A stretch of 64,000 nt of DNA from Opitutaceae bacterium (lineage in GTDB: Bacteria; Verrucomicrobiota; Verrucomicrobiia; Opitutales; Opitutaceae): positions 1-64,000 of the forward strand of contig JANQRT010000059.1 of the NCBI GenBank assembly GCA_028284385.1. The letters are read 5' to 3'. The notes below the pieces were generated by a model. That model saw only the letters and a list, made by a program, of their open reading frames with translations, had not been told where the DNA came from and made no database searches. The position numbers and the translations under genes were made by a program. Shown piece by piece: positions 54,414 to 64,000 of this stretch. Position 1 is the stretch's first letter; each line of letters opens with the position of its first letter.

Positions 54414-56472
54414 GACTGAATTTCTTAGCGATTCAAAGCTTGTCGATTGGGATGCGTTGAAGACCGATTTAATCAAGGCTCAGATAGAGCAGGCCTTGGA
54501 ATCCGCCCAAAAGGATATAGATGCTATTTGCAAGCTGGCGCCCGAGGAGGCGACTTTTGAGAACACGTTTCTAGCGTTGGAAAACGCTGGCGAGTGCCTT
54601 GAGAGGGCCTGGGGTCGAGTCGGCCATCTGACGAGCGTCAAGGATTCCAAGGAATTGCGCGACGTTTACAACGAACTGCTTCCGAAGGTCACCGAATACC
54701 ACACTCGCATTCCATTGAACGCGGATCTGTGGAAAGCTCTTAAGTCATTTGCGGAAAAGCCGGAAGCTTCCGGGCTATCTGGGGTTCAAAAGCGATTCTT
54801 CGATGAAACGATTAAGGATTTCCAGGAGGCTGGAGCAGACTTGCCCGCCGAAGAAAAGACGAGGTTAGAATCCTTGAACAGCGAATTGGCTCAGAAGACC
54901 CAGAAGTTTTCGGAAAACGTTCTCGACGCGACCAATGCCTATGAGCTTGTGATCGAGGACGAAGCTCGATTGGCCGGCCTTCCAGAATCGGCCAAGCAGG
55001 CAGCAACCCAAAACGCTCGGCAGAAGGACTTGGGAAGCGATGAAAGCCCCGTTTGGAGGTTCACTCTTCATGCTCCCTCGATCATGCCTTTTCTTAAATT
55101 CGCCGAAGACGAGGCGTTGCGGAAGGAAATTTGGACCGCTGCCTCTAAAGTTGGCAAAGAAGGCGAGCAGGACAACACTGATCTCATTCGGCAGATTCTG
55201 AAACTGCGTAAGGAAAAAGCGGATATACTTGGCAAAGATAACTTTGCCGATCACGTCCTAAAACGCCGTATGGCGAGGTCCGGTGCCCAGGCTCTGGGCT
55301 TTGTTGAAGACTTGCATTCGAAAACGATCGACGCCTTCAAAACAGAGATCTCTGAACTGGAGGCCTTCGTTTCCGAACAGACGGGTGAACCAGTTGGTCC
55401 ACTCGAACCCTGGAGCATTGCATTCTGGGCCGAGAAACTTCGTAGGTCGCGCTACGATTTCGACGAAGAAGAACTACGCCCCTATTTCCCGTTGAACAAG
55501 GTGATGCAGGGCATGTTCGGTATCGTGGAACGGCTCTTTGGCTTGAAAATCGCTGAATGCTCCGGAGCTGCCACCCCTTGGCATCAGGAGGTAACCGTAT
55601 TCAATCTTCATGACGCTAACGGCGATCTGCTTGGCCATTTCTATGCGGATTGGCATCCGCGTGAAGAGAAGCGTGGTGGGGCTTGGATGAATTATCTGGA
55701 TACAGGAATGCCCCCAGCCTCAAAAGGTGAAAACCGAGAGCCGCATGTTGGATTGATCTGCGGAAATCTCACTGCTCCGGTTGGCGAAAAGCCGGCCTTG
55801 CTTACCCATTACGAAGTGGAGACGATTTTCCACGAATTTGGACACCTCCTGCATCACTTGCTGGGCAATGTGGAAATAAAGTCTCTTAACGGGGTGAATG
55901 TAGCGTGGGATTTCGTCGAGCTGCCGTCCCAGATTATGGAGAATTGGTGCTGGAACAAGGAGAGCTTGGACGTATTCGCTCGCCACTATGAAACGGATGA
56001 GCCGATTCCGGATGCTCTTTTCGAGAAAATGACCGCCGCTCGCAACTTTCAAAGCGCTATGGGCATGATGAGACAGCTTTCCTTCGGCAAGATGGATCTT
56101 GAAATGCATTTGCATCCAGAAGACTACTACGAAGGCGATCTTGAGGAAAAAGTTCGAACGGTCATTTCAGACTACATCCTTCCAACAAAAACGGTCTCCG
56201 GCGTTATTGTGCATAAGTTTTCCCACCTGTTCTCAAGCTCTGTCGGCTATGCGGCTGCCTACTATTCCTACAAGTGGGCTGAAGTTCTGGACGCAGACGC
56301 GTTTACTCGTTTCGAGAAGGAGGGTATTTTTAATGCGGATACTGGTAAGGCTTTTCGCGAAGAAATTCTCTCCAAAGGCAACTCGGAAAATCCGATGGAT
56401 CTTTTCAAGAGTTTCATGGGCAGAGAACCGGATCCCGAGGCGTTGCTGAAGCGAAGCGGCTTGGTCGCCTGA
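54406..56472 (+). CDS. M3-family oligopeptidase (OpdA/PrlC type)
   Basis: 688 residues, the usual length for oligopeptidase A. The zinc motif HEFGHLLHHLL begins near residue 476 with the third ligand Glu downstream (NGVNVAWDFVELPSQIMENW). The N-terminal helical half and C-terminal SVGYAAAYYSYKWAEVLDADAF are also typical of the M3A group. It cuts short peptides, including signal-peptide fragments, in the cytoplasm. No signal peptide. It is preceded by a possible short leader ORF that overlaps the start and followed after 17 bp by a small unknown gene. Confidence 0.94.
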   Translation: MNRTEFLSDSKLVDWDALKTDLIKAQIEQALESAQKDIDAICKLAPEEATFENTFLALENAGECLERAWGRVGHLTSVKDSKELRDVYNELLPKVTEYHTRIPLNADLWKALKSFAEKPEASGLSGVQKRFFDETIKDFQEAGADLPAEEKTRLESLNSELAQKTQKFSENVLDATNAYELVIEDEARLAGLPESAKQAATQNARQKDLGSDESPVWRFTLHAPSIMPFLKFAEDEALRKEIWTAASKVGKEGEQDNTDLIRQILKLRKEKADILGKDNFADHVLKRRMARSGAQALGFVEDLHSKTIDAFKTEISELEAFVSEQTGEPVGPLEPWSIAFWAEKLRRSRYDFDEEELRPYFPLNKVMQGMFGIVERLFGLKIAECSGAATPWHQEVTVFNLHDANGDLLGHFYADWHPREEKRGGAWMNYLDTGMPPASKGENREPHVGLICGNLTAPVGEKPALLTHYEVETIFHEFGHLLHHLLGNVEIKSLNGVNVAWDFVELPSQIMENWCWNKESLDVFARHYETDEPIPDALFEKMTAARNFQSAMGMMRQLSFGKMDLEMHLHPEDYYEGDLEEKVRTVISDYILPTKTVSGVIVHKFSHLFSSSVGYAAAYYSYKWAEVLDADAFTRFEKEGIFNADTGKAFREEILSKGNSENPMDLFKSFMGREPDPEALLKRSGLVA

Positions 56473-56489
56473 CTTTCTGTAATGGGAAA

Positions 56490-57029
56490 GTGAAAAAATT
56501 GTATCATGCTAGCCATGACGAATCGATAGAGCGATTCGAGCCTCGGCCTCCACCATCCTTGGACTCGGGTTTTACGAAAAACGCGGTATGGGCCATCGAT
56601 GAAGAAAGACTTGTCAACTACCTGCTCCCTCGCGTTACCTATTATCCCAGGAAAGATAGCAAAGCCGAAGACGTGGATAGACTGATAGGTCCTAGTGGCG
56701 GGAGACATATCGTGGCTATCGAATCTGGCTGGTTGGAGAGAGCTATGAGTGAATCGCTTTGGCTCTATCAATTCGATCCCGAATCGTTTTTCGTCATCGA
56801 TGAGGGGGCGGGCTACCATGTTTCGACAAGAATCGAATATCCTATTTCCAAGCGGCAGATAGATTCTCCCATTCTGGAACTGACTGCTCGAGGGGTCGAG
56901 CTTCGCGTGGTCCCCAGCCTCTGGCCGCTAAGAGACGCCGTCCTTGAGTCCAGTCTGCAATTCTCCTTCATCCGAATGAGGAATGCTAGGCCTCGGCAAG
57001 ATGAAGCTGAAACTCACTTGGAGGCTTAG
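56490..57029 (+). CDS. small uncharacterised protein (DUF6886-like pattern)
   Basis: 179 residues. The opening LYHASHDESIERFEPRPPP followed by AVWAIDEERLVNYLLPRVTYYP resembles a family of short bacterial proteins (DUF6886 as I recall it; not checked), whose N-terminal H-A-S pattern and VWAID motif recall ADP-ribosyl-transferase-like or toxin folds. No signal peptide or membrane segment. It follows the M3 peptidase gene closely (17 bp) and is probably cotranscribed with it. Function unknown. Confidence 0.6.
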   Translation: MKKLYHASHDESIERFEPRPPPSLDSGFTKNAVWAIDEERLVNYLLPRVTYYPRKDSKAEDVDRLIGPSGGRHIVAIESGWLERAMSESLWLYQFDPESFFVIDEGAGYHVSTRIEYPISKRQIDSPILELTARGVELRVVPSLWPLRDAVLESSLQFSFIRMRNARPRQDEAETHLEA

Positions 57030-57171
57030 CTTAATGGCTCCTTTCTCCTAGAAAACCACTAGGCAGTCTGGGTAAATGCGCGACTTAGTCCTCTTCATTT
57101 TATCCGGAATTCCTATTAAAACGAAACCGCGCTCGCTATTGGCTTTCTGAGATGTCTAATCACTCTCTTCT

Positions 57172-60100
57172 ATGAGTCAGGATATTCGGCCGATCTGGAA
57201 AAGGCTCCTCGGAACCGCTTTTAAGGCGCTGGGCTTGCTGCTTCTAGTCGTCCTGGCTGGAATCCTCACCTTGCCGTATTGGATGAATGGGGCTCTTAAA
57301 GCCGTTTTGCCTAAGGACATGGTCACGTTCGAAGGGTATCAGCGGAGGGGCTATGGATGGTTCGAGCTCTCGGGTGTCTCGATTAGCACGCCTTCCCTTG
57401 TGGCTCGCATCGATTCGATCGTTGCCCCTACTCCAATTAATTGGACCTACCGGGGGTTGGTTACGGGATTCGAGAAGGATGTAGTCGAAATCCAATCGGC
57501 TCGCGTTTCTCTACTTTCAGCTGATGACAAGTCGGGATCCGTTTCCAATGGATCGCCTGGAAATCTGCTTGAAGCTGTTGATCAACTTAAAACGCCACTG
57601 GCGATTGCCGATCGCTGGCTGCCTAGATTTCGTGCCCAAAAACTGGAGATAGATTTTGCAGGGCATATTTTTGATGTGACTGACGTTGTCTGGAGGGATC
57701 GAAGGCTTCAGTTTCAAACGACCTACCGCAATCGACCGGAAAGTTCACTGGAAGTGGATCTTGCTCTGGATACAGAGGGGCTCGAGTTCAGTTTTCAGGC
57801 CCCTAATGAAGACTTGACTTACCGCTCTCGACTTAACCTTTCGGAACGGTTTGCGATCTTGAATTCCCAGATGTCTTTCCAGCAGAACGAATTTTTCGTC
57901 GAAGCCCATTTTGGAACTGAATCGTGGCTTCCTATCAAAGCTGTCTGGAATGCTGATTCTTGGCAGATTGATGCCGGAAAGCTTGGATTAGCAAATCCAT
58001 ATTCTGAATACAAGTTCGATATGGAAGGCTCTTGGAATAGCGAGACCTTCCAAAACGAGGCCTCCGGCTTAGCTAGGTCTACGGACGGTGACAGTCGTTG
58101 GTCGTTGCCAGATTTGGAATTCGAATCTCGAATCGAGGGAGATTTAAATCAGATCGAAGCTACTAGTCTAAATTTCCAAGCGAGAGGTCTTAAAGCTGCC
58201 ATTGCCAAGCCGCTTTCTTTCGACGTCGAGAGCAACCGCCTTCAGGGAGAAGTCGATTTTGATATCGATTTCGATGTATCGACGCTTAACTGGGAAGACT
58301 TACAGGGCCTGTTGCGTGGGCGACTTTCGCTATCTTCGGATGAAGATGGAGAAATTGTAGGATTTTTTCAATTACAGGGTAATGACATCGTATTTCGAGA
58401 CTACCAAGTGCCCTTAGTGGATATTGACGCCCATTTAGATTGGCCGCTTCTTGAGATCAATAGCCTCGAGCTATCTTTGAACGGAGAATCCAGCCTTTCC
58501 ATTGATGGCGACGTAGATCTAGATGCAATATCCTTCAGCGAATTGGGAATTCAAGGCGTTTTTGAGAAGGAGTTTCTCGCTCTTCTGGTCCCCGAGGGGA
58601 TTAGCATCGAACAAGCTTGGATTGAAATTGAAGCGAATGGTCCTTGGCGTGAGACGGCTCATTCGGGCAATGTTTCCTTCACTCAATTGGAGAACGAGAA
58701 TCTAAAGCCTCTTTCTGGGAACTTGGCGTGGAAAGGTAGCTTTCTGGATTTCGATGGCCTTGCGCTTTCCGCTTCCAATGATCGAGCGTCGCTAACATTC
58801 GAAGCTAATGGCGACTTCATAAATGAAAAAGCCGAGTTTTCGATTCAGAGCTTTAGTATCGACTTGGATGGGACAGGCCTAGTCTCTCTCGATAATGCGG
58901 CTTCTATTATCGCAACGAAAAGCGAGAAATCGACCTATTTTGAAATAGGCGATTTCCATCTGCTTGGACCTGGAGGAGAGGTTTTCCTAAATGCGAAATC
59001 GAATTATCCTCAATCCGTAGAGGCTCAGTTGATAGTCAAGAATTTGGATACGGGAAATTGGCATGATCCTTGGATCAAGAACCCGGCGAGTACCGCTGAA
59101 ATACGTCAAGCCTCCTTTGATGTCGCATGGAATCGTGGGCCTATTCTCGCGGATGGAAAAGTGGATGCCTGGATTCATTACGACGGAAATACTCTTTTTG
59201 CTTTAGGAGATGTCGAACTTGATGAGAGTGGCGTCCGCCTTGATGGATTCGAACTTCGTGACGCTAGCGGTCCTTTGGCTCAATTCGATGGAGAGCTTCC
59301 TTATGTTATTTCCGCTGAGGATTACGATTGGATCGTTCCCAAGAAAAAGGGGGCGATTTCGATAAATCTGAAGAGCGAAGAAAGTCCTACCATTGCTCGG
59401 CTTCTGGGCGAGTTTCTGCCTTACGAGCTAGCGTCGTTCTCCATGTCCGCCGACATCGGAGGAACGCTTTTGGATCCTGAAGGAGTTGTTGTTATCAATT
59501 TGGATACAAAGGAGGGCGTTGGAGAAAATAGTCAACCTCCTGCGGATATAGATCTTAATGCCAGTATTTCGGGTTCACGCATGGAACTGGATGAAGCGAG
59601 TATTTCTCTTCTCGGAGAATCTTTTTCGGCATCCGGAATCGTGGATTTTCCTGATCAAGCGCTGCAGTATCTAATGCTTGAGAAGCCAGCTTTGGATTGG
59701 AAGACCACTGCGTTTGAGGTTTCTATCCCTGAGTCAAGCTTGTCTCCAGTCGCCTATTTCGCGCCGCAACTGTTGCGAACAGGCGGCTTGATCGAATCGG
59801 AATTCAAGGGAAGTCTCGTCTCGGGTTTATCTGGTTTTATAAGTATTGAAAATATGAATACTAGACCTATATTTCCTTTCGGTTCGCTAAGAGATATCTC
59901 GACTCGTTTTTCTCTCGAGGGCTTTGAGGCCAATCTGGAAACGTTTTCTGGCAACATAGGTCTCGAACCGCTGCAGATTACGGGCTCCATCGATTTTTCC
60001 GATCTCGAAGACTTGCGGTTTCAAATGGAAGTTTCTGGAGAAGACCTGCCTTTGCTGAGAAGCGAAGGCATTCTGCTCAGGTCTGACCTGGAGTTGGCCG

Positions 60101-60927
60101 TTTTGAAGAATCAAGATGGCCCTACATCCGTTACTGGCGAGCTAGGTCTTCGAGAAAGTCTTTTCTTGTTGAATTTGTCATCCCTAACAAGTGGGGCTGG
60201 AGGAGGCCAGACCGCTGCATCGAGACCGCCCTATTTCGCTATCGATATACCACCGCTAGATAATTGGAAGTTGGATATCGCTCTGAAGGGAGAGCGTTTT
60301 CTTATTTTACAGACCCCTGCTGCAACAGGCGTTCTGTCAATCGATAAGAAGCTCGCTGGCACTCTAGGAGAACCCTTTCTTCAAGGGCGTGTGGAATACA
60401 ATGAGGGAAGCCTCCTTTTCCCTTTCGCCGCGTTTTCTGTGGAACAAGGTCTTGTCGAAATTCGATCCGACGATCCTTACACTCCCATTTTGAGTATAAG
60501 TGGACAGTCGCGACGCTTTGGATACGATTTAGGTATTGAGATCACGGGTTCCGCTTTCGATCCCCAGGTTAGATTCACATCGAGTCCTCCTCTCACTTCC
60601 GAGCAGATTCTGATGATGGTAATGGCTGGCGAGAATCCGGATGGAATGTTTGACTACAGTGTTTCCCAAAGGGCTTCGAAAGTAGGAACGTATCTGGCCA
60701 AGGGCCTTTTCTCCTCCCGTGGGTCAAGCAGCGGTTTAGGTAGCCGTTTCAGCCTTTCCTCAGGTCAAAATCTTTCTCGTCAGGGAAAAGAGACTCTCGA
60801 CGTGGAATTCAAACTGGACGAACAGTTTCAGCTATTGGGCGAGTACGATGAATACGACGCCTGGAATGCTGGGATTCGATGGAAAGCGATAAGGCGAAGA
60901 GAGTTCAAAGGGGCGGATGATGATTAG
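57172..60927 (+). CDS. tamB: TamB-like inner-membrane anchored translocation protein
   Basis: 1251 residues. One N-terminal membrane helix (about 15-35, LGLLLLVVLAGILTLPYW) anchors it in the inner membrane. The body is an extended beta-rich repeat (AsmA/TamB type). The C-terminal DUF490 domain is recognised by GEPFLQGRVEYNEGSLLFPF and PPLTSEQILMMVMAGENPDG near 1150-1190. With TamA it helps insert or move lipids and outer-membrane proteins across the periplasm. It overlaps the next gene, a TamA/Omp85 protein, by 11 bp, which is the classic pair though in the order tamB-tamA here. Confidence 0.88.
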   Translation: MSQDIRPIWKRLLGTAFKALGLLLLVVLAGILTLPYWMNGALKAVLPKDMVTFEGYQRRGYGWFELSGVSISTPSLVARIDSIVAPTPINWTYRGLVTGFEKDVVEIQSARVSLLSADDKSGSVSNGSPGNLLEAVDQLKTPLAIADRWLPRFRAQKLEIDFAGHIFDVTDVVWRDRRLQFQTTYRNRPESSLEVDLALDTEGLEFSFQAPNEDLTYRSRLNLSERFAILNSQMSFQQNEFFVEAHFGTESWLPIKAVWNADSWQIDAGKLGLANPYSEYKFDMEGSWNSETFQNEASGLARSTDGDSRWSLPDLEFESRIEGDLNQIEATSLNFQARGLKAAIAKPLSFDVESNRLQGEVDFDIDFDVSTLNWEDLQGLLRGRLSLSSDEDGEIVGFFQLQGNDIVFRDYQVPLVDIDAHLDWPLLEINSLELSLNGESSLSIDGDVDLDAISFSELGIQGVFEKEFLALLVPEGISIEQAWIEIEANGPWRETAHSGNVSFTQLENENLKPLSGNLAWKGSFLDFDGLALSASNDRASLTFEANGDFINEKAEFSIQSFSIDLDGTGLVSLDNAASIIATKSEKSTYFEIGDFHLLGPGGEVFLNAKSNYPQSVEAQLIVKNLDTGNWHDPWIKNPASTAEIRQASFDVAWNRGPILADGKVDAWIHYDGNTLFALGDVELDESGVRLDGFELRDASGPLAQFDGELPYVISAEDYDWIVPKKKGAISINLKSEESPTIARLLGEFLPYELASFSMSADIGGTLLDPEGVVVINLDTKEGVGENSQPPADIDLNASISGSRMELDEASISLLGESFSASGIVDFPDQALQYLMLEKPALDWKTTAFEVSIPESSLSPVAYFAPQLLRTGGLIESEFKGSLVSGLSGFISIENMNTRPIFPFGSLRDISTRFSLEGFEANLETFSGNIGLEPLQITGSIDFSDLEDLRFQMEVSGEDLPLLRSEGILLRSDLELAVLKNQDGPTSVTGELGLRESLFLLNLSSLTSGAGGGQTAASRPPYFAIDIPPLDNWKLDIALKGERFLILQTPAATGVLSIDKKLAGTLGEPFLQGRVEYNEGSLLFPFAAFSVEQGLVEIRSDDPYTPILSISGQSRRFGYDLGIEITGSAFDPQVRFTSSPPLTSEQILMMVMAGENPDGMFDYSVSQRASKVGTYLAKGLFSSRGSSSGLGSRFSLSSGQNLSRQGKETLDVEFKLDEQFQLLGEYDEYDAWNAGIRWKAIRRREFKGADDD

Positions 60928-63010
60928 CCTCAATCGAATCTTTGCGATCTTGTTCCTGCTTGCGCTGGTTTCCCAGGGCATTTCTGCAGAAGAGCCTTCT
61001 GCTCGCTGGCATGTTGAAGGCCTGGGATTCTTCAAGAATCGTTCATTAAAGAATCGGCTCGACATCATTTTCGCAGAGGAGAAGACGCATTTTAGCGCTT
61101 CCGACATCGAAGATGCGGCCCTTGTCCTCATTTCTGCGTTGGAAAGCGAAGGCTTCTTAAAGGCCAGCGCAATTGCCACTCTGGAAGATGATGGTGGAAA
61201 AACGGATACAGTAAATTGGGATAGCGCTTTCGACGTTTTTCTTCCACGCGATACCGCCGTTCTTCATGCAAGCTTCAAGCTCCAGCCGGGGCCGCGATTC
61301 TACTATGAGCATCTGAACATCATAGGATCCGAGGCGTTGGAGGAAGAGGAAGTGGCAGCCTTTTTCTATGCCGAACCTCTCATGTTTCAAAACGAGACTT
61401 CGCGAGTATTCACTCCTTCGTTACTGAATTCGGGAGCAGGTAATCTACAGGCTCATTTGAATCTTCTCGGCTATCAAGAGGCGGAGATCCAAAGTCGAAT
61501 TATTAACACTGACGACGAGACGGGAGTCGTTCGAGCCGAGGTCCGAGTTTCAGAAGGCCCCCTGTTCATATTTCGTTCTGCAGCTATCGAGCAGGAGGGC
61601 GAGAAATTCCAGCCGCAATTCGATGTTTCCAAATATGTTGGACAGCCTTATTCCCGTTTCCTCGTTCAGGATATTCTCCAGGACCTAAGATATCAGCATT
61701 TCGAGGCTGGCTATCCCGACGTTTCCCTAAAATCGGAAATGCAGATTGTTTCAAGGTCCGATTCCGAAGCGAGTGTCTCGCTATTGATTCGATTGGATTC
61801 AGGCGAACAACAGAATGTAGGCGAGATTGCCTTTTTAGGGACTAGAAACACGAAGCGTTCCGCTCTTGAATCTCGAGTTAAAGTAAAGTCGGGAGATCCT
61901 TTTAATCCAGCTCTGCTCGATAGATCGCGTCTCAATCTCTCACGGCTAGGCGTTTTCAATAAAGTGGAATATGAATACGAAGAGTCTGGTCCGGGTCAGC
62001 GTTCCATTCAGTTCCTGTTTAACGAGCGATATCCTTGGTCTGTGGATACGTTTGTCGGCTGGGGAAGCTATGAACAGTTGAGAGCGGGTGTTCAGGCTGA
62101 AAAGATCAACATTCGAGGACTGGGTCACCGTCTTCGATTTAGATCGATCCTATCGCTTAAAAGCGCCTTAGGCGAAACCCGCTATTTGATGCCTGACGTG
62201 TTCGGCTCGAGAACATCGATAGCGACAAAGCTGTTTGCTCTTGATCGCGAAGAGGTTTCTTTCGATCGCGAAGAGATTGGGGTTGATGTTGCCGCTTCGC
62301 GACGATTTGAAAATCTTAATCTCGATGTGGATGCGGTGTACACCTTTCAATCGCTGGAGGCCATCAGCAACGAGTTTGGTCAGGAAACGGACGACCTTGA
62401 CAATTTGAAAGCGGGTAGCGTCGAACTGAGAATCGGTCGTGATCGTCGCGACAATCCTTTGAATCCAAAAAGCGGTTACCGCTTTTTTGGCAGGTTCGAG
62501 TATGCGGCTGAAGTACTAGGTGGCGATGCCGATTACCAGAGGGCCGATATGGGTATTTCCTATCACGGCGAATTTTCCCGAGGGCTTTACTGGCATGGAA
62601 GTCTAACCCATGGCGTCATTGGATCCTTTTCAGAAGCGGAACGTCAGGTGCCGACCAATAAGTTGTTCTTTCCAGGCGGGGAGAATTCGGTTCGCGGCTA
62701 CCAACGCGGAGAAGCCGCTCCTATCGATGCCGAAGGGAAATTTCAAGGAGCTCGTTCCTATCTGCTTTTGAATTTGGAGCTCGAGCAAATGCTTTCCGAT
62801 AGTCTCTCCTTTGTCGTTTTTCTGGATGGGGTAGGGACGAGTTCGAGGATTGGTCAGTATCCATTCAACGATACTCTCCTCTCGGCTGGAGCGGGTCTCC
62901 GATTCAGGACATTTATGGGCCCCATTCGTTTCGAATACGGGCACAATCTCAACCGCCGCCTGCAAGATCCTGACGGAACGTTCCACTTTGCTTTGGGCTA
63001 TCCTTTCTGA
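60917..63010 (+). CDS. tamA: TamA/BamA-type Omp85 outer-membrane protein
   Basis: 697 residues. A signal peptide (about 1-24, ending GISAEE) precedes POTRA-type domains (to about 370, for example GPRFYYEHLNIIG, EGPLFIFRSAAIE and GEIAFLGTRNTKRSALESRVKVKSGDPF). The C-terminal beta barrel has RDRRDNPLNPKSGYRFF, the conserved FPGGENSVRGYQ loop (VRGY lid motif) and a final Phe (FHFALGYPF). It forms an outer-membrane pore for protein insertion. The gene starts inside the end of tamB (ATGATG; either codon may be used), so they are translated together. Identity as TamA rather than BamA rests on that partner. Confidence 0.9.
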   Translation: MMISLNRIFAILFLLALVSQGISAEEPSARWHVEGLGFFKNRSLKNRLDIIFAEEKTHFSASDIEDAALVLISALESEGFLKASAIATLEDDGGKTDTVNWDSAFDVFLPRDTAVLHASFKLQPGPRFYYEHLNIIGSEALEEEEVAAFFYAEPLMFQNETSRVFTPSLLNSGAGNLQAHLNLLGYQEAEIQSRIINTDDETGVVRAEVRVSEGPLFIFRSAAIEQEGEKFQPQFDVSKYVGQPYSRFLVQDILQDLRYQHFEAGYPDVSLKSEMQIVSRSDSEASVSLLIRLDSGEQQNVGEIAFLGTRNTKRSALESRVKVKSGDPFNPALLDRSRLNLSRLGVFNKVEYEYEESGPGQRSIQFLFNERYPWSVDTFVGWGSYEQLRAGVQAEKINIRGLGHRLRFRSILSLKSALGETRYLMPDVFGSRTSIATKLFALDREEVSFDREEIGVDVAASRRFENLNLDVDAVYTFQSLEAISNEFGQETDDLDNLKAGSVELRIGRDRRDNPLNPKSGYRFFGRFEYAAEVLGGDADYQRADMGISYHGEFSRGLYWHGSLTHGVIGSFSEAERQVPTNKLFFPGGENSVRGYQRGEAAPIDAEGKFQGARSYLLLNLELEQMLSDSLSFVVFLDGVGTSSRIGQYPFNDTLLSAGAGLRFRTFMGPIRFEYGHNLNRRLQDPDGTFHFALGYPF

Positions 63011-63227
63011 GTCACTTTGTAGGACTACCTTGTCTCTTTTGTGACATGCTGCCCCTAAGTGAGCTCCTCTTTAATCGGTTATGCTTGTTGTCCAATCGAT
63101 TTTGCGGCATTTGCAATTTTGCTAACCTATTGGTTTTTAGCGAATTGTGATTTAATAAGGTTTATTCTTGTTTTAAACTTGGAACCTGGAACAAGCTTTG
63201 CTTTCCATCATCAGCGAGGAAAAAACA

Positions 63228-63911
63228 ATGCTATTTCTAATCTTAATTGTACCCACTTTCATCCTAGCCTTCTGGGCTCAGTCAAAGGTAACGTCTACCT
63301 ACAATAAATTTGTTAAGGTTCCCTCGAGAGGGCGAATCACCGGCGCCGAAGCCGCCGCCGCCGTCATGAGAAACGCCGGTATTTATGATGTGGATATCGT
63401 GCAGGTTCGTGGAAAGCTGACCGACCACTATGATCCGATTAACAAGAAGCTGGCCCTAAGCCAGGACAACTATCATGGCACAAGTCTAGCAGCTCTTGGC
63501 GTTGCCGCCCACGAAGCAGGTCATGCTGTTCAGCATAAAGTCGGATACAGCGCGTTGAAGGCTCGAATGGCCTTGGTTCCTGTGACGAATATTGCTTCCA
63601 GCATTTTGCCTTGGGTAATCATCGGACCCTTCTTTTTAGGACTTGGGGCGATGGGTGGTATGCTGACTCAGCTAGCTGTTGTTTGCTACCTGGTTCTAAC
63701 GGCGTTTCAATTGATTACGTTGCCCGTAGAGTTTGACGCGAGTCGTCGAGCTAAAAAGCAGCTCGTTGCTCTGGGTATTCTAGGAAATGACGAGATGGTT
63801 GGCGTGGACAAGACGTTGAATGCCGCTGCCTGGACCTACGTAGCCGCCTTCGTGTCGTCGCTAGCTTACTTGCTCTATTTGCTGACGATGGTTATGGGCA
63901 ATCGAAACTAG
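63228..63911 (+). CDS. YugP-type zinc metallopeptidase (membrane)
   Basis: 227 residues. The N-terminus starts with a membrane helix (LFLILIVPTFILAFWAQ). HEAGH at 95-99 (H95, E96, H99) is the zinc-binding active site and the third ligand lies in PVEFDASRRAKKQL. Two further membrane helices (about 113-165) and a C-terminal one (about 203-225) follow. This is the neutral zinc metallopeptidase family (YugP, DUF2268-independent) of the inner membrane; natural substrates are not known. The start is at MLFLILIV after GCGAGGAAAA, a good ribosome site; an earlier in-frame start is rejected. A good terminator follows. Confidence 0.9.
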   Translation: MLFLILIVPTFILAFWAQSKVTSTYNKFVKVPSRGRITGAEAAAAVMRNAGIYDVDIVQVRGKLTDHYDPINKKLALSQDNYHGTSLAALGVAAHEAGHAVQHKVGYSALKARMALVPVTNIASSILPWVIIGPFFLGLGAMGGMLTQLAVVCYLVLTAFQLITLPVEFDASRRAKKQLVALGILGNDEMVGVDKTLNAAAWTYVAAFVSSLAYLLYLLTMVMGNRN

Positions 63912-63939
63912 CTTTAAGCAAAACCAATTTATGAATACT

Positions 63940-63969
63940 ACGCGTTTCCAGATAGGGGACGCGTTTTTT
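63940..63969 (+). terminator. intrinsic terminator after the metallopeptidase gene
   Basis: ACGCGTTTCC and GGGGACGCGT form a 10-bp stem (two G-U) around AGATA, followed by six T. Confidence 0.88.
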
Positions 63970-64000
63970 GCTTAAGATTGGGTCAGAGTAGATTAGTCGA

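Overview
The window looks like a chromosomal segment of a flagellated Gram-negative bacterium of the Verrucomicrobiota (Opitutia type). This is an inference from protein character: BspA-type leucine-rich-repeat, Sel1-repeat and TPR-rich proteins, class I fumarase, a TamA/TamB outer-membrane pair and adjacent gltX/glnS. No rRNA, tRNA, CRISPR array, insertion sequence or prophage was seen.

Left half (1-32.3 kb), a flagellar filament and flagellin-glycosylation island. Two minus-strand flagellin genes (the first cut by the window edge) have conserved 5' leaders with CsrA-like hairpins, and at least the second has a clear sigma28-type promoter. A long, tightly spaced plus-strand run follows: a fucosyltransferase-like protein, a TPR-O-GlcNAc-transferase (SPINDLY type), two tandem CgeB/GT4 fusion glycosyltransferases, a 1534-residue protein with two TPR-OGT modules and a methyltransferase-like tail, MobA, a MOSC protein, a small unknown protein and a Maf (DUF115) flagellin glycosyltransferase. 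After a second sigma28-like promoter come fliD, a lipoprotein, a FlgM-like protein, fliS, a terminator, a FlgN/FliT-like chaperone, pseC and pseG. A 1357-residue leucine-rich-repeat protein and a broken gene remnant separate these from pseI and pseB on the other strand. Together PseB, PseC, PseG and PseI cover four of the six steps to CMP-pseudaminic acid; PseH and PseF are not in the window.

Middle (32.5-36 kb), regulation and chemotaxis: a sigma54-dependent response regulator of the FlrC/NtrC class, a CheX phosphatase and a protein with two receiver domains and a STAS-like tail.

Right half (36-64 kb), mostly housekeeping: glnS, gltX, an MFS transporter and a TPR protein on the minus strand; two tandem Sel1-repeat secreted proteins; a Fur-family regulator with an 11-bp tandem repeat over its start; priA, mpl and class I fumarase; a minus-strand group of an enoyl reductase-like MDR protein, a DciA-like protein and a membrane TPR protein; a GNAT acetyltransferase, an M3 oligopeptidase, a small unknown protein, tamB, tamA and a YugP-type zinc metallopeptidase. 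The most interesting parts are the OGT/CgeB/Maf/pseudaminate glycosylation island and the conserved flagellin leaders.
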